64,000 nt of DNA from Mycolicibacterium brisbanense (GTDB lineage: Bacteria > Actinomycetota > Actinomycetes > Mycobacteriales > Mycobacteriaceae): positions 1 to 64,000 of the forward strand of contig NZ_BCSX01000027.1 in NCBI RefSeq assembly GCF_001570425.1, in the 5' to 3' direction. The notes beneath the pieces are model-generated. The model saw nothing but the letters and a program-made list of their open reading frames with translations. It did not search any database and was not told the origin of the DNA. Shown here in pieces: positions 7,974 to 17,054 of the stretch (positions within the stretch are counted from its first letter, which is position 1; every line of letters starts with the position of its first letter). The position numbers were made by a program, and so were the translations under genes.

Positions 7974-9566
7974 GTGGGTGTCCCACTCTTGGCAGCTCTG
8001 GTGGTCTCGGTGCTGCTGGCCGCGGTTGCCCGCCGCTGCGACGTTTCGGCGCCGTTGGCGCTCGTGGTGGCCGGGCTGGCCGCAAGTGCGATCCCCGTTC
8101 TCCACGACGTCCACCTCGACCCCCAGCTGGTGTTGTACGTCATCCTGCCGCCGCTGCTGTGGTCCGCCGGGCTGGAGAGCAGCTACGTGGCGATGCGCAA
8201 GAACATCCGGACCATCGGGCTGCTGGCGGTCGGCCTACCGCTCGCCACGACGCTGGTCGTCGGGATCGTCGCATTCCACACCGTGCCCGAACTGACCATC
8301 CCCGCCGCACTGACCCTCGGCGCGATCGTGGCGCCGCCCGACGCGGTGTCGGCGACCGCCATCGGCCGCAGGCTCGGGTTGCCGCGCCGCATCATGACGC
8401 TGCTCGGCGGGGAGAGCCTGCTCAACGACGCGACCGCCCTGACCGCGTACAAGGTGGCGCTCGCCGCATCGATCGGCGCGGCAGCCACCTGGCAGCGCGG
8501 CCTCGGCACGTTCGCCCTGGCCGCGGTCGGCGGCATCGTGGTGGGCGTCGCCCTGGGCATGGTCGTGCACTACATCCGCACTCGGCTCGACGATCCGCTC
8601 GTGGAAAGCGCGATCGGGCTCGTGGCGCCGTTCACGATCTATCTGGTCGCCGAAGAGGTGCACGGTTCCGGCGTGATCGCGGTTGTGGTGGCGGCACTAC
8701 TGCTCGGACAGCGCGAAACCGAGGCAAGCTACGCGACCCGCCTGCAGGACAGCGCGGTGTGGAAGGCGCTGCAGCTGGTGCTGGAGTCCTTCGCGTTCTT
8801 CCTGATCGGGCTGCAGTTGCCCAAGGTGATCGGCGAGTTGACGGGCATCTCGGCGGCCACCCTGGCGATCTCCTCGGCGGCCGTGCTCACCGCGGTGATC
8901 GTGGTGCGGATCATCTGGGTGTACTGCTTCGCGTATCTGCCCCGGCTGTTCTCGGCGAAGGTGCGGGCCCGCGAGCCTGCCCCGCCGCCCGGCCAGGTGT
9001 TCATCCTGGCGTGGGCGGGCATGCGCGGCGTGGTCTCGCTGGCCGCGGCCTTCGGCGTGCCCGCCACGACGCTGTCCGGCGCGCCGTTCCCGGGCCGGCC
9101 GCAGCTGGTGTTCCTGACCTTCGTCGTGGTGGTGGGAACCCTGCTGCTGCACGGGCTGACCCTGCCGTGGTTCATCAAGATGCTCGGGGTGCAGGGCAAC
9201 GAGGCGCATGCCGACGCCATCGCCACCGCGGCGGCCCAGGACCGGGCGGCCAGGGCCGCGGCCGACCGGCTCGACGAGCTGCTGGCCGAACAGCCTGCGG
9301 GCACCGATGTGCCGGAACGGGCGGCTGAGATCCTGCGGGCGTGGAACACCCGGCGCCGCAACGCCGCCTGGGAACGGCTCGGCCGCGACGATGCCGACAT
9401 CGGGGAGAGCCCCACCTCGGCTTTCCGCCGGTTGCGGCTGGAAATGCTTGCCGCCGAACGTAAGACGTTCATCGCCGAGCGCGATGCCGGTCATATCGAC
9501 GACGAGGTGCTCCGTACCGTGCTGCGCGGCCTTGACCTGGAAGAAGCGACGCTGAACCGTGATTAG
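7974..9566 (+). CDS. CPA1-family Na+/H+ antiporter
   Basis: Proton-coupled cation exchanger of the plasma membrane; 530 residues with about 12 helices followed by a hydrophilic C-terminal tail of roughly 110 residues. The ion-site motifs APPDAVSATA and GGESLLNDATAL (conserved Asp residues) are clear. The GTG start at 7974 is supported by AAGGAGG 9 nt upstream and by the immediate start of the first helix. The stop overlaps the start of the MMPL gene by 8 bp, so the two are translated together. Substrate preference (Na+ or K+) cannot be told from sequence. Confidence 0.93.
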   Translation: MGVPLLAALVVSVLLAAVARRCDVSAPLALVVAGLAASAIPVLHDVHLDPQLVLYVILPPLLWSAGLESSYVAMRKNIRTIGLLAVGLPLATTLVVGIVAFHTVPELTIPAALTLGAIVAPPDAVSATAIGRRLGLPRRIMTLLGGESLLNDATALTAYKVALAASIGAAATWQRGLGTFALAAVGGIVVGVALGMVVHYIRTRLDDPLVESAIGLVAPFTIYLVAEEVHGSGVIAVVVAALLLGQRETEASYATRLQDSAVWKALQLVLESFAFFLIGLQLPKVIGELTGISAATLAISSAAVLTAVIVVRIIWVYCFAYLPRLFSAKVRAREPAPPPGQVFILAWAGMRGVVSLAAAFGVPATTLSGAPFPGRPQLVFLTFVVVVGTLLLHGLTLPWFIKMLGVQGNEAHADAIATAAAQDRAARAAADRLDELLAEQPAGTDVPERAAEILRAWNTRRRNAAWERLGRDDADIGESPTSAFRRLRLEMLAAERKTFIAERDAGHIDDEVLRTVLRGLDLEEATLNRD

Positions 9567-11559
9567 GAGACTGTCCTGGCTTGCGGTGCTGGTCGTGTTG
9601 GTCTCCGGCGCGCTGCTGGGCCTGCTCAGCGGGGACCAGTCGGGGTCGGCGTCACCGGTCGCCGTTCCCGAGAACGCCGAATCCGCGCGGGCCGACGCGC
9701 TGCGGGCCCAATTCCCGGGCGGCCGAGAGGTTCCTGCCATCCTTGTGGTGACCCGCACCGACGGAGCCGAGCTCGGCGCCGAGGACATCGATGCGACTGC
9801 GTTGGCGCGCCGGCGTATGACGGATGCCCCGGGTCCACCGGTCCTTGTCTCCGACGACGGCAAAGCGGCAGTGGCGACGGTCCCGTTGGACGCGGGCCTG
9901 TCGGGCTTTGCGCTCAACGACGCTGTGCGCGAGCTGCGGGACAAGGCCGGGGCAGGCCTGCCGCCGGGGCTGCACGCACAAATCACCGGCGGACCGGCAT
10001 TCGGCGCCGACATCGCGAATTCCTTTGCCGGAGCGAACATCACGCTGCTGGCCGTGACCGCGACGGTGGTGGCCCTGCTGCTGATCGTCACCTACCGCTC
10101 GCCCGTGCTGTGGTTGGTGCCGCTGCTGGTGATCGCGTTCGCCGACCGAGTCGGTGGCGTGCTCGGCACCGCCGTCGCGTCCGGCCTCGGCCTGCACCCC
10201 GACGGGTCGACCGGCGGGATCACCAGCGTGCTGGTGTTCGGTGCAGGCACCAACTATGCGCTGCTGCTGATTTCGCGGTACCGCGAAGAGCTCAACACGC
10301 ACACCGACCACCGCGAGGCACTGCGGGTGTCGGTCCGGGCCGCGAGCCCGGCGATCATGGCCAGCAACGCCACTGTGGTGCTGGCGCTGCTCACCCTGCT
10401 GCTCGCGTCGGCGCCGAGCAACCGCAGCCTCGGCGTTCAGGCCGCCGCGGGCCTGGTGGTCGCCGCCATCTTCGTGCTCGTGGTGCTGCCGCCGCTGCTG
10501 GCGCTGTGCGGCACCCGGCTGTTCTGGCCGTTCATCCCGAAGCCCGGCGCCACGGCCGTCACCGACAGCGGTATCTGGCACCGGATCGCCGACGCGGTGG
10601 CCAAGCGGCCCGGCCGGGTCGTGGTGGTGGCCACCGCGGGGCTGGCGCTGCTGTGCGTCGGGCTGCTGAGCACACCGATCGGGTTGTCCCAGACCGAGCA
10701 GTTCCGGGTCCGGGCCGAATCGGTCACCGGGTACGAGACGCTGGCCGCCCACTTCCCCAGCGGCCTCACCGATCCGACCCGGGTCATCGCCGCGACCGCC
10801 AAGGCCGACGCCGTCCAGCGGGCCATCACCGAAACCCCGGGCGTCGTCAGCGCCACCCCGGCCGGAGAGTCGCCTGCCGGGCTGAGCCAGTGGTCGGTGA
10901 TCCTGCGGGCCGCCCCCGCATCGGAAGATTCCTTCAAAACCGTTGATGCACTGCGCAACTCGGTGCACGCGGTGGACGACACCGCGGTGGTGGGCGGTTC
11001 GGACGCACAAGCCGGGGACGCCGCCGCTGCCGCGCAACGCGACCGGCTCGTGGTGATTCCGGCGATCCTGGCCGTAGTGCTCGCCGTGCTGTACCTGCTG
11101 CTGCGGTCGGCGCTCGCGCCGCTGGTGCTCGTCGCCGTCACGGTGCTCAGCGCATTGGCCGCGCTGGGGCTCGGCGGCTGGGCCAGCGTGCACGTCTTCG
11201 GCTTCCCGGCGCTGGACAACAGCACCCCGCTGTTCGCGTTCCTCTTCCTCGTGGCACTCGGCGTCGACTACACGATCTTCCTGGTGACCCGGGCGCGGGA
11301 GGAGACGCCGCAGTACGGCACCCGGCAGGGCATCGTGCGCGCGGTGTCGGCCACCGGCGCCGTCATCACCAGCGCAGGCATCGTGCTGGCGGCGGTGTTC
11401 TGCGTGCTCGGTGTCCTGCCGCTGATCGTCTTGACGCAGCTGGGCATCATCGTCGGCCTCGGAATCCTGCTGGACACGTTCGTCGTCCGCACGGTGATCG
11501 TCCCGGCGCTGTTCACGCTGATCGGCCCGCGGATCTGGTGGCCTGGGCTGCGCACGTGA
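9559..11559 (+). CDS. MMPL/RND-family transporter (YdfJ-like)
   Basis: 666 residues, duplicated RND architecture: helix 1 (about 5-22), an extracytoplasmic domain, five helices, then the same arrangement in the second half. The two GxxxDY-type motifs are GAGTNYALLLISRYREEL in the first half (Asn where MmpL3 has the proton-relay Asp) and ALGVDYTIFLVTRAREE in the second half (Asp retained); I believe Asn occurs in related YdfJ-like proteins. GTG start overlapping the antiporter stop. Likely exports a lipid or drug-like molecule; the neighbouring P450 begins 22 nt downstream. Confidence 0.88.
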   Translation: MIRRLSWLAVLVVLVSGALLGLLSGDQSGSASPVAVPENAESARADALRAQFPGGREVPAILVVTRTDGAELGAEDIDATALARRRMTDAPGPPVLVSDDGKAAVATVPLDAGLSGFALNDAVRELRDKAGAGLPPGLHAQITGGPAFGADIANSFAGANITLLAVTATVVALLLIVTYRSPVLWLVPLLVIAFADRVGGVLGTAVASGLGLHPDGSTGGITSVLVFGAGTNYALLLISRYREELNTHTDHREALRVSVRAASPAIMASNATVVLALLTLLLASAPSNRSLGVQAAAGLVVAAIFVLVVLPPLLALCGTRLFWPFIPKPGATAVTDSGIWHRIADAVAKRPGRVVVVATAGLALLCVGLLSTPIGLSQTEQFRVRAESVTGYETLAAHFPSGLTDPTRVIAATAKADAVQRAITETPGVVSATPAGESPAGLSQWSVILRAAPASEDSFKTVDALRNSVHAVDDTAVVGGSDAQAGDAAAAAQRDRLVVIPAILAVVLAVLYLLLRSALAPLVLVAVTVLSALAALGLGGWASVHVFGFPALDNSTPLFAFLFLVALGVDYTIFLVTRAREETPQYGTRQGIVRAVSATGAVITSAGIVLAAVFCVLGVLPLIVLTQLGIIVGLGILLDTFVVRTVIVPALFTLIGPRIWWPGLRT

Positions 11560-11580
11560 GGGCGGCGTACCGTCGAATTC

Positions 11581-12786
11581 ATGACTGCGCCCGAGGTCCT
11601 GCCGCCACTGCACATGCGGCGCAACGCCTTCGACCCGACACCCTATCTGCGGGAGGTCCGGGAGACCGACGGCGTGCGCACCGTCGTCAACGCTCTGGGC
11701 ATGTCGGTGCACCTGGTCACTCGTCACGACGACGTCAAGATGGTGCTGGCCGATCACGAGCGGTTCTCCAACAGCAGACCGCCGGGCTTCGCGTTGCCGG
11801 GTGCTCCGGAGATGACCGCCGACGAGCAGGCCAGCGCCCGGGCGGGCAACCTGCTGGGGCTCGACCCGCCCGAGCATCAACGACTGCGCCGCATGCTCAC
11901 CGCGGAGTTCACCATCCGGCGGATGAACCGGCTGGAGCCACGGGTCGTCGAGATCGTCGAGGCGCAACTGGACGCCATGGCGGCCGCGGGGCCGCCTGCC
12001 GATCTGGTGGCCGAGTTCGCCCTGCCCATACCGTCATTGGTGATCTGCGAGCTGCTCGGTGTCCCCTACGCGGACCGCGACGATTTCCAGCGCCGCTCCA
12101 CCCGACAGCTCGACCTGTCCGCACCGATCCCCGAACGCCTCGCATTGCAGCGCGAGGGCCGCGAGTACATGCGCCGCCTGGTCGAGAACGCGCGCCGCGA
12201 TCCGGGCGAGGACATTCTCGGCATGCTGGTGCGCCAACACGGCGACGAGCTCAGCGATGACGAGCTGATCGGGATCGCCGGGTTGCTGCTGCTCGCCGGG
12301 CACGAGACGACGTCGAACATGTTGGGGCTGGGCGTACTTGCGCTGCTGCGTCACCCCGACCAGCTCGCCGCGGTGCGCGACGATCCGGCGGCCGTCGGCC
12401 CGGCGGTCGAGGAGCTGCTGCGCTGGCTGTCGATCGTGCAGAACGCGATCCCGCGCATCACCACCACCGATGTCGAGATCGCCGGAGTCCAGATACCGGC
12501 AGGCGAGCTGGTGTTCGCGTCGTTGCCGTCGAGCAATCGGGATCCCGAGTTCATCGACTCCCCAGATACTCTCGACATCCGCCGCGGCGCGCCCGGACAC
12601 CTGGCCTTCGGCCACGGCGTGCACCACTGCCTCGGCGCTCCACTGGCCCGCATGGAGATGCGGATCGCGTTTCCCGCCCTGCTGCGGCGCTTTCCCGGCC
12701 TGGCCCTCGCCGAACCGTTCGACGAGGTGCAGTACCGGTCGTTCCACTTCATCTACGGCCTGCGATCGCTCGCGGTAACGTGGTGA
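11581..12786 (+). CDS. Cytochrome P450
   Basis: 401-residue soluble bacterial class I P450. I-helix AGHETT (239-244), ExxR in EELLR (E278, R281) and heme loop FGHGVHHCLG with the axial cysteine C350 are all intact. The nearby ferredoxin gene supplies a likely redox partner. Resembles CYP105/CYP107-like enzymes in general layout; the substrate cannot be assigned. The upstream MMPL gene ends 21 nt before the start, so a transported or exported hydrophobic molecule may be its substrate (inference). Confidence 0.95.
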   Translation: MTAPEVLPPLHMRRNAFDPTPYLREVRETDGVRTVVNALGMSVHLVTRHDDVKMVLADHERFSNSRPPGFALPGAPEMTADEQASARAGNLLGLDPPEHQRLRRMLTAEFTIRRMNRLEPRVVEIVEAQLDAMAAAGPPADLVAEFALPIPSLVICELLGVPYADRDDFQRRSTRQLDLSAPIPERLALQREGREYMRRLVENARRDPGEDILGMLVRQHGDELSDDELIGIAGLLLLAGHETTSNMLGLGVLALLRHPDQLAAVRDDPAAVGPAVEELLRWLSIVQNAIPRITTTDVEIAGVQIPAGELVFASLPSSNRDPEFIDSPDTLDIRRGAPGHLAFGHGVHHCLGAPLARMEMRIAFPALLRRFPGLALAEPFDEVQYRSFHFIYGLRSLAVTW

Positions 12787-12791
12787 GCGCC

Positions 12792-12983
12792 ATGAGGATT
12801 GAAGCGGACCGGGACGCCTGTATCGCATCGGGCAACTGTGTGATGGTCGCCGGGGCGGTATTCGACCAAGACGACGACGGTGTGGTTCAGCCCCTCGTGG
12901 AGGAGGTTCCCGACGCCGAACTCGACCATGCCCGCGAAGCCGTCAAACTGTGCCCCGCCGGCGCGCTACGCCTCGTGGACTGA
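12792..12983 (+). CDS. [3Fe-4S]-type ferredoxin, P450 redox partner
   Basis: About 63 residues with a CxxxxxC...CP cysteine arrangement (ACIASGNC and KLCPAGAL), the pattern of small P450 ferredoxins carrying a 3Fe-4S cluster. I favour the ATG at 12792 with GGTGA 6 nt upstream; GTG codons at 12780 and 12783 would overlap the P450 stop and are alternatives. It carries electrons from a reductase to the preceding P450. Its last 18 bp overlap the 3' end of the convergent membrane-protein gene. Confidence 0.9.
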   Translation: MRIEADRDACIASGNCVMVAGAVFDQDDDGVVQPLVEEVPDAELDHAREAVKLCPAGALRLVD

Positions 12984-13622
12984 CTCCCCCGGCAGCTCGA
13001 TCACACCGGCCCGGATGAGCACCAGCACACTCACCACCAGCACCCACGCCGGGAATGCCAGCGTCAACCACATGGACACGTCGCCGGCCACCAGAAGCCC
13101 CACGGCCAGCACGTAGCTGGTGATCACCAGCCAGTGCGGCATGAGGCCCGTCTTGAGCCAGATGGTGGCCAGCGAGATCATGAAGACCGCGGCCATCCGC
13201 AGTGCGTAGGTCTTCGAGATGGTCAGGAGGACGAACTGGCCGAAGGTCGCCACGCTCGGATCCATCGCGCCCCCACTGTGTTCCAGGCCGGCACCCACAC
13301 CGGCGGCCACGAAGAGCATGGCCAGGAACAGCGTGCCGCTGCCGACGAAGACCGTCGAGAAGAACTTGTCCTCGTAGCGGCCGAGACCGTCGCGCATCAC
13401 ACCCATGAACCACAGGAAGCTGATGCCTGCGAACGGCATGATCGTCGCTGCCACTTGAAGATTGGTGCTGCCGGTGACCAGCCACTGTGACCCCGGCTCG
13501 GCGCCTTCCGGCAGCGCGATGCGGATCAGGACCAGCGCCGTGCCACACAGCAGGGCGAACAGGACGCCGGCGAGTGCTGCCGCGCGGGGCGTGGAGAGTC
13601 GGCGCAGATGCTGTTGAGCCAC
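12966..13622 (-). CDS. Six-helix integral membrane protein, function unknown
   Basis: About 218 residues with roughly six predicted helices (for example LAGVLFALLCGTALVLI, ISFLWFMGVM, AWVLVVSVLVLI). I start at the GTG at 13622 (AQQHLRRLSTPRAAA follows); the longer frame upstream runs into the thioesterase gene and looks non-coding. No transporter or enzyme motif is visible. It is the last gene after purA-thioesterase on the minus strand, 19 nt downstream of the thioesterase stop. Confidence 0.78.
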   Translation of the reverse strand: MAQQHLRRLSTPRAAALAGVLFALLCGTALVLIRIALPEGAEPGSQWLVTGSTNLQVAATIMPFAGISFLWFMGVMRDGLGRYEDKFFSTVFVGSGTLFLAMLFVAAGVGAGLEHSGGAMDPSVATFGQFVLLTISKTYALRMAAVFMISLATIWLKTGLMPHWLVITSYVLAVGLLVAGDVSMWLTLAFPAWVLVVSVLVLIRAGVIELPGESVHEA

Positions 13623-13641
13623 CGCGTCATGTTCGCACGGC

Positions 13642-14271
13642 TCAGGGCTGCCCGGGCAACAATCTGACCATGAGCCCGTGCGCCTCGGCGAGCAGATTCC
13701 CGTCCGGGTCACGCAATTCGGCGTTGACGAACGCTTTGCGCCCCTCGGCTTCCCGGACCCAGCCGCGGGCGGTCAGGAGCGTGTCGATGGGCGTCACCTT
13801 GCGGTAGTCCACATGCAGGAATGCGGTGCGGCTGATGGGCCGACCGGCGGCGTGGATGACCATGCCGAACACCGAGTCGAACAACAGCGGCAGCACCCCG
13901 CCGTGCACGGCGTAGTTGCCGCCCACGTAGTAACGGCTGAAATCCACCTGCACTTCGACACCGTCGGGATCGAACTTGGCGACGGTCCAAGGCGGCATCA
14001 GCAGGCTGCCCGCGCCGGGCAGTGACGGCACGCGGTTGGCCGGGCCGACTCCCTCGGGCGCCTCGTACGGGGCGAGCAGTTTGACGAGTTCCTCGATGCG
14101 GTCGGCGGCCGCGTCCCAGACGTCGGCGTCGGGGTTCGCCGATACCGCAAGGTCCTGGGCACGGCGCATCGCTGTCACGAACCGGCCGAAACCCGGCCCG
14201 GGGTCGGCGGCCTCGAAAACCGGGAAACCACCGTGCTGTTCGAATACGGACTCGCGTTGCCCGTCCGTCAC
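13642..14271 (-). CDS. PaaI-like hotdog-fold thioesterase
   Basis: 209 residues with a C-terminal hotdog domain (about 90-205): the HGGVLPLLFDSVFGMVIH helix (the GG-LxxLxD type of acyl-CoA thioesterases) and HVDYRKVTPIDTLL. Probably hydrolyses an acyl-CoA. The GTG start at 14271 overlaps the purA stop as GTGA, so translation is coupled to purA. The N-terminal 90 residues are a mycobacterial extension without a recognised fold. Confidence 0.85.
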   Translation of the reverse strand: MTDGQRESVFEQHGGFPVFEAADPGPGFGRFVTAMRRAQDLAVSANPDADVWDAAADRIEELVKLLAPYEAPEGVGPANRVPSLPGAGSLLMPPWTVAKFDPDGVEVQVDFSRYYVGGNYAVHGGVLPLLFDSVFGMVIHAAGRPISRTAFLHVDYRKVTPIDTLLTARGWVREAEGRKAFVNAELRDPDGNLLAEAHGLMVRLLPGQP

Positions 14272-15563
14272 GTCACAGCCAGGATGTCGCGCCGCACGAT
14301 GGTCTGGTCCCGACCCGGGCCCACACCGATGCACGAAATGTGCGCGCCGGCAAGCTCTTCGAGGCGAAGCACGTAGTCCTGCGCCTTGGCGGGCAGGTCG
14401 CTGAACTCGCGGGCGCCGGAGATGTCCTCCCACCAACCGGGCAGTTCCTCGTAGATCGGTTCGGCACGGTGGATGTCGGACTGTGTCATCGGCATCTCGT
14501 CGGTGCGCTTGCCGTCGACCATGTACCCGACGCAGACCGGCACGGTCTCCAGGCTCGACAGCACATCGAGCTTGGTCAGGAAGTAGTCGGTGATGCCGTT
14601 GACCCGGGTGGCGTACCGCGCGATCACCGCGTCGAACCAGCCGCAGCGGCGCGGCCGCCCCGTGGTGACACCGACCTCGCCGCCGGTCTTGGCCAGGTAG
14701 GCCCCGTGCTCGTCGAACAGTTCGGTCGGGAACGGCCCCGAACCGACACGGGTTGTGTATGCCTTGAGAATGCCCAGCACCGTGGTGATGCGGGTGGGGC
14801 CGATGCCCGATCCGACCGATGCGCCGCCGGCCGTCGGGTTCGACGAGGTGACAAACGGGTAGGTGCCGTGGTCGACGTCGAGCAGGGTGCCCTGTGACCC
14901 TTCGAGCAGCACGGTCTCGCCATTTTCCAGGGCCTTGTTGAGCAGCAACCGGGAATCGGCGATCCGATGCTTGAATCCCTCGGCCTGGGTGAGCAGGTTC
15001 GCAACCACCTCGGCCGGGTCCAGCGCCTTGCGGTTGTAGATCTTGACCAGCACCTGGTTCTTGAATTCCAGTGCGGCCCCGATCTTTTCGCTGAGCAACT
15101 GCTCGTCGAGCACGTCGGAGACGCGGATGCCGATGCGGGCGATCTTGTCCTGGTAGCACGGCCCGATGCCGCGGCCGGTGGTGCCGATCTTCTTGGTGCC
15201 GGCGTACCGCTCGACCACCTTGTCCATGGCGACGTGGTACGGCATCAGCAGATGCGCATCGGCGGAGATCAGCAGTCCCGAGGTGTCCACGCCTCGCTCT
15301 TCGAGGCCGCTGAGCTCGGTCAGCAGCACACCGGGGTCGACGACCACACCGTTGCCGATGACGTTGGTGACACCGGGCGTGAGAATGCCCGAGGGGATCA
15401 GGTGCAGGGCGAAGTTCTCCCCGGTGGGCAACACGACCGTGTGTCCGGCGTTGTTGCCGCCCTGGTAGCGAACGACCCATTGCACCCGGCCACCGAGTAG
15501 ATCGGTGGCTTTACCTTTGCCCTCGTCGCCCCACTGGGCACCGATGAGCACGATTGCCGGCAT
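14268..15563 (-). CDS. purA: Adenylosuccinate synthetase
   Basis: GTP-dependent ligase joining IMP and aspartate on the way to AMP. 431 residues, standard length. The phosphate loop QWGDEGKGK (10-18, catalytic D13) and NNAGHTV with H41 are intact, as are GTTGRGIGP and GVTTGRPRRCGWFDAV. The ATG at 15563 starts directly with MPAIVLIGAQ. Ortholog of Rv0357c; divergent from the Rv0358-like gene across 85 bp. Confidence 0.98.
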   Translation of the reverse strand: MPAIVLIGAQWGDEGKGKATDLLGGRVQWVVRYQGGNNAGHTVVLPTGENFALHLIPSGILTPGVTNVIGNGVVVDPGVLLTELSGLEERGVDTSGLLISADAHLLMPYHVAMDKVVERYAGTKKIGTTGRGIGPCYQDKIARIGIRVSDVLDEQLLSEKIGAALEFKNQVLVKIYNRKALDPAEVVANLLTQAEGFKHRIADSRLLLNKALENGETVLLEGSQGTLLDVDHGTYPFVTSSNPTAGGASVGSGIGPTRITTVLGILKAYTTRVGSGPFPTELFDEHGAYLAKTGGEVGVTTGRPRRCGWFDAVIARYATRVNGITDYFLTKLDVLSSLETVPVCVGYMVDGKRTDEMPMTQSDIHRAEPIYEELPGWWEDISGAREFSDLPAKAQDYVLRLEELAGAHISCIGVGPGRDQTIVRRDILAVT

Positions 15564-15648
15564 GGCGTAATCTCCCGCCTATCTCCGCGTCTTGAACTGG
15601 CGCAGCCGGTAGGTCACCTTATCCCAGCGCACGCGAGGAGCACACATT

Positions 15649-16239
15649 TTGCCCAACCAGACGCCCGACGCGCCTGGTGTCGCGGTCTTCGGCAGCGCCG
15701 TGCCGAGGCCGCTGCGCGGCCTGCCGACCGTCGAGCTCGACGGTGTCGCCACCCAGCGCCGGGTCGTCGTCGCAGGTGGGGCAGCCGAATTGGCCGCCGT
15801 GCTGACCGCGTTGCTGCGGGCCGACCGGCTCGACGTCGAGGTTGCCCATGCCACCGGCTACCTCTCCGCGCGTCGTGCGCTCGGCGCCCCGGCCCGCCGC
15901 GTGCCGCTGATCCGCGACGAGACCGGGGCGGTCATCGTGTCGGCTGCCCAGTGGCGCGGCGTCGACGGTGGGCCACTGCACGGCGAGGCGGTGGTCGACG
16001 ATCATCTGCTGTTCGACGGCGATGTCCCGGGTGTGCGGGTGGAACCCACGCTCTCGATGCCGGGCCTGCGTGCCGCCGTGCTCAGCGAACGCGGGCGACC
16101 CCGCGCGTGGATAACCGGGCGGGCCGCCCAGCTCGGCACCACAGGCGCCCGGGTCGAGCGCGACGGCGTGGCCGTCCCACGCAAGGTGCGCCGGTCGACG
16201 TTCTACCGGCACACCGAGGGCTGGCTGCGGGTCGGCTGA
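15649..16239 (+). CDS. Conserved mycobacterial protein (Rv0358-like)
   Basis: 196 residues, not assigned to a known function. Alpha/beta composition with a basic C-terminus (RKVRRSTFYRHTEGW). No membrane segment or signal peptide. The start is a TTG at 15649 with AGGAG 9 nt upstream (15635-15639); no ATG or GTG fits better. Position between purA and the M50 protease matches Rv0358. Possibly co-transcribed with the protease, which follows after 28 nt. Confidence 0.78.
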   Translation: MPNQTPDAPGVAVFGSAVPRPLRGLPTVELDGVATQRRVVVAGGAAELAAVLTALLRADRLDVEVAHATGYLSARRALGAPARRVPLIRDETGAVIVSAAQWRGVDGGPLHGEAVVDDHLLFDGDVPGVRVEPTLSMPGLRAAVLSERGRPRAWITGRAAQLGTTGARVERDGVAVPRKVRRSTFYRHTEGWLRVG

Positions 16240-16267
16240 GCAGCGCAGCAACCGGTAGCGTCGAATC

Positions 16268-17047
16268 GTGAACATCCGTCCGCTGCATCAATCGGTGCGC
16301 CCGAGCCCGGTCTTCCTGGCTGTCGTCGCCATCACCGCCGCGGGCGGCGTGGCCGCGTGGCTGGCCGGCGACACCGTGCGGCCGCTGTCCTACGCGGGTG
16401 TGTTCGTGCTGGTGGTGGCGGGTTGGCTGGTGTCGCTGTGCCTGCATGAATTCGGGCACGCCTTCACGGCGTGGCGGTTCGGCGACCACGACGTGGCGGT
16501 GCGCGGTTACCTGACCCTCAACCCGCTGAAGTATTCGCACCCCATGCTGTCGCTGGGTTTGCCGGTGCTGTTCATCGCGCTCGGCGGCATCGGGTTCCCC
16601 GGCGGGGCGGTATACGTGCGGACGTCGTGGATGACGGCCCGCCAGCGGACCATCGTGAGCCTCGCCGGCCCGGCGGCCAACCTGGTGCTCGCGGTGCTGC
16701 TGCTCGTGGCCACGAGGGTGTTCTACGACCCGGCGCACGGCGTGTTCTGGTCCGGCGTGGCCTTCCTGGGCTTTTTGCAGGTCACCGCGCTCGTGCTGAA
16801 TATCCTGCCGATTCCGGGGCTGGACGGCTACAACGCGCTGGAACCCCACCTGAGCCCCGAGACGCAGCGCGCCCTCGAGCCGGCCAAGCAGTGGAGTTTC
16901 TTCATCCTGCTGATCCTGCTCATCACGCCGACCCTCAACCGGTGGTTCTTCGGCCTGGTCTACTGGGCCTGCGAGCTGTCCGGCGTGCCCAGGTTCCTGA
17001 TGCAGATCGGCGGGCAGCTGACGCGGTTCTGGTCAGCGTGGATGTAG
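16268..17047 (+). CDS. Site-2 protease family (M50) membrane metalloprotease (Rv0359-like)
   Basis: 259 residues, about six helices. The zinc motif HEFGH (H60, E61, H64) lies in the second helix and the second motif NILPIPGLDGYNAL (Asp ligand) further on, so the active site is complete. It has no PDZ domain, placing it with compact Rv0359/Rip2-type proteases rather than Rip1. These enzymes cut transmembrane segments of anti-sigma factors or other regulators; the substrate here is unknown. GTG start at 16268. Confidence 0.88.
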   Translation: MNIRPLHQSVRPSPVFLAVVAITAAGGVAAWLAGDTVRPLSYAGVFVLVVAGWLVSLCLHEFGHAFTAWRFGDHDVAVRGYLTLNPLKYSHPMLSLGLPVLFIALGGIGFPGGAVYVRTSWMTARQRTIVSLAGPAANLVLAVLLLVATRVFYDPAHGVFWSGVAFLGFLQVTALVLNILPIPGLDGYNALEPHLSPETQRALEPAKQWSFFILLILLITPTLNRWFFGLVYWACELSGVPRFLMQIGGQLTRFWSAWM

Positions 17048-17054
17048 CCGGTCC

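Noticed and set aside
10243..10266. Loss of the first proton-relay Asp in the MMPL protein as a sign of inactivation
   Set aside because: The GTNY form appears, as far as I recall, in other YdfJ-like MMPL proteins, so it is probably a subfamily trait.
9652..11967. 771-codon open frame on the minus strand across the MMPL gene
   Set aside because: Composition is dominated by Arg, Gly, Gln, His and Asp with no recognisable domain; the plus-strand MMPL and P450 proteins explain the region fully.
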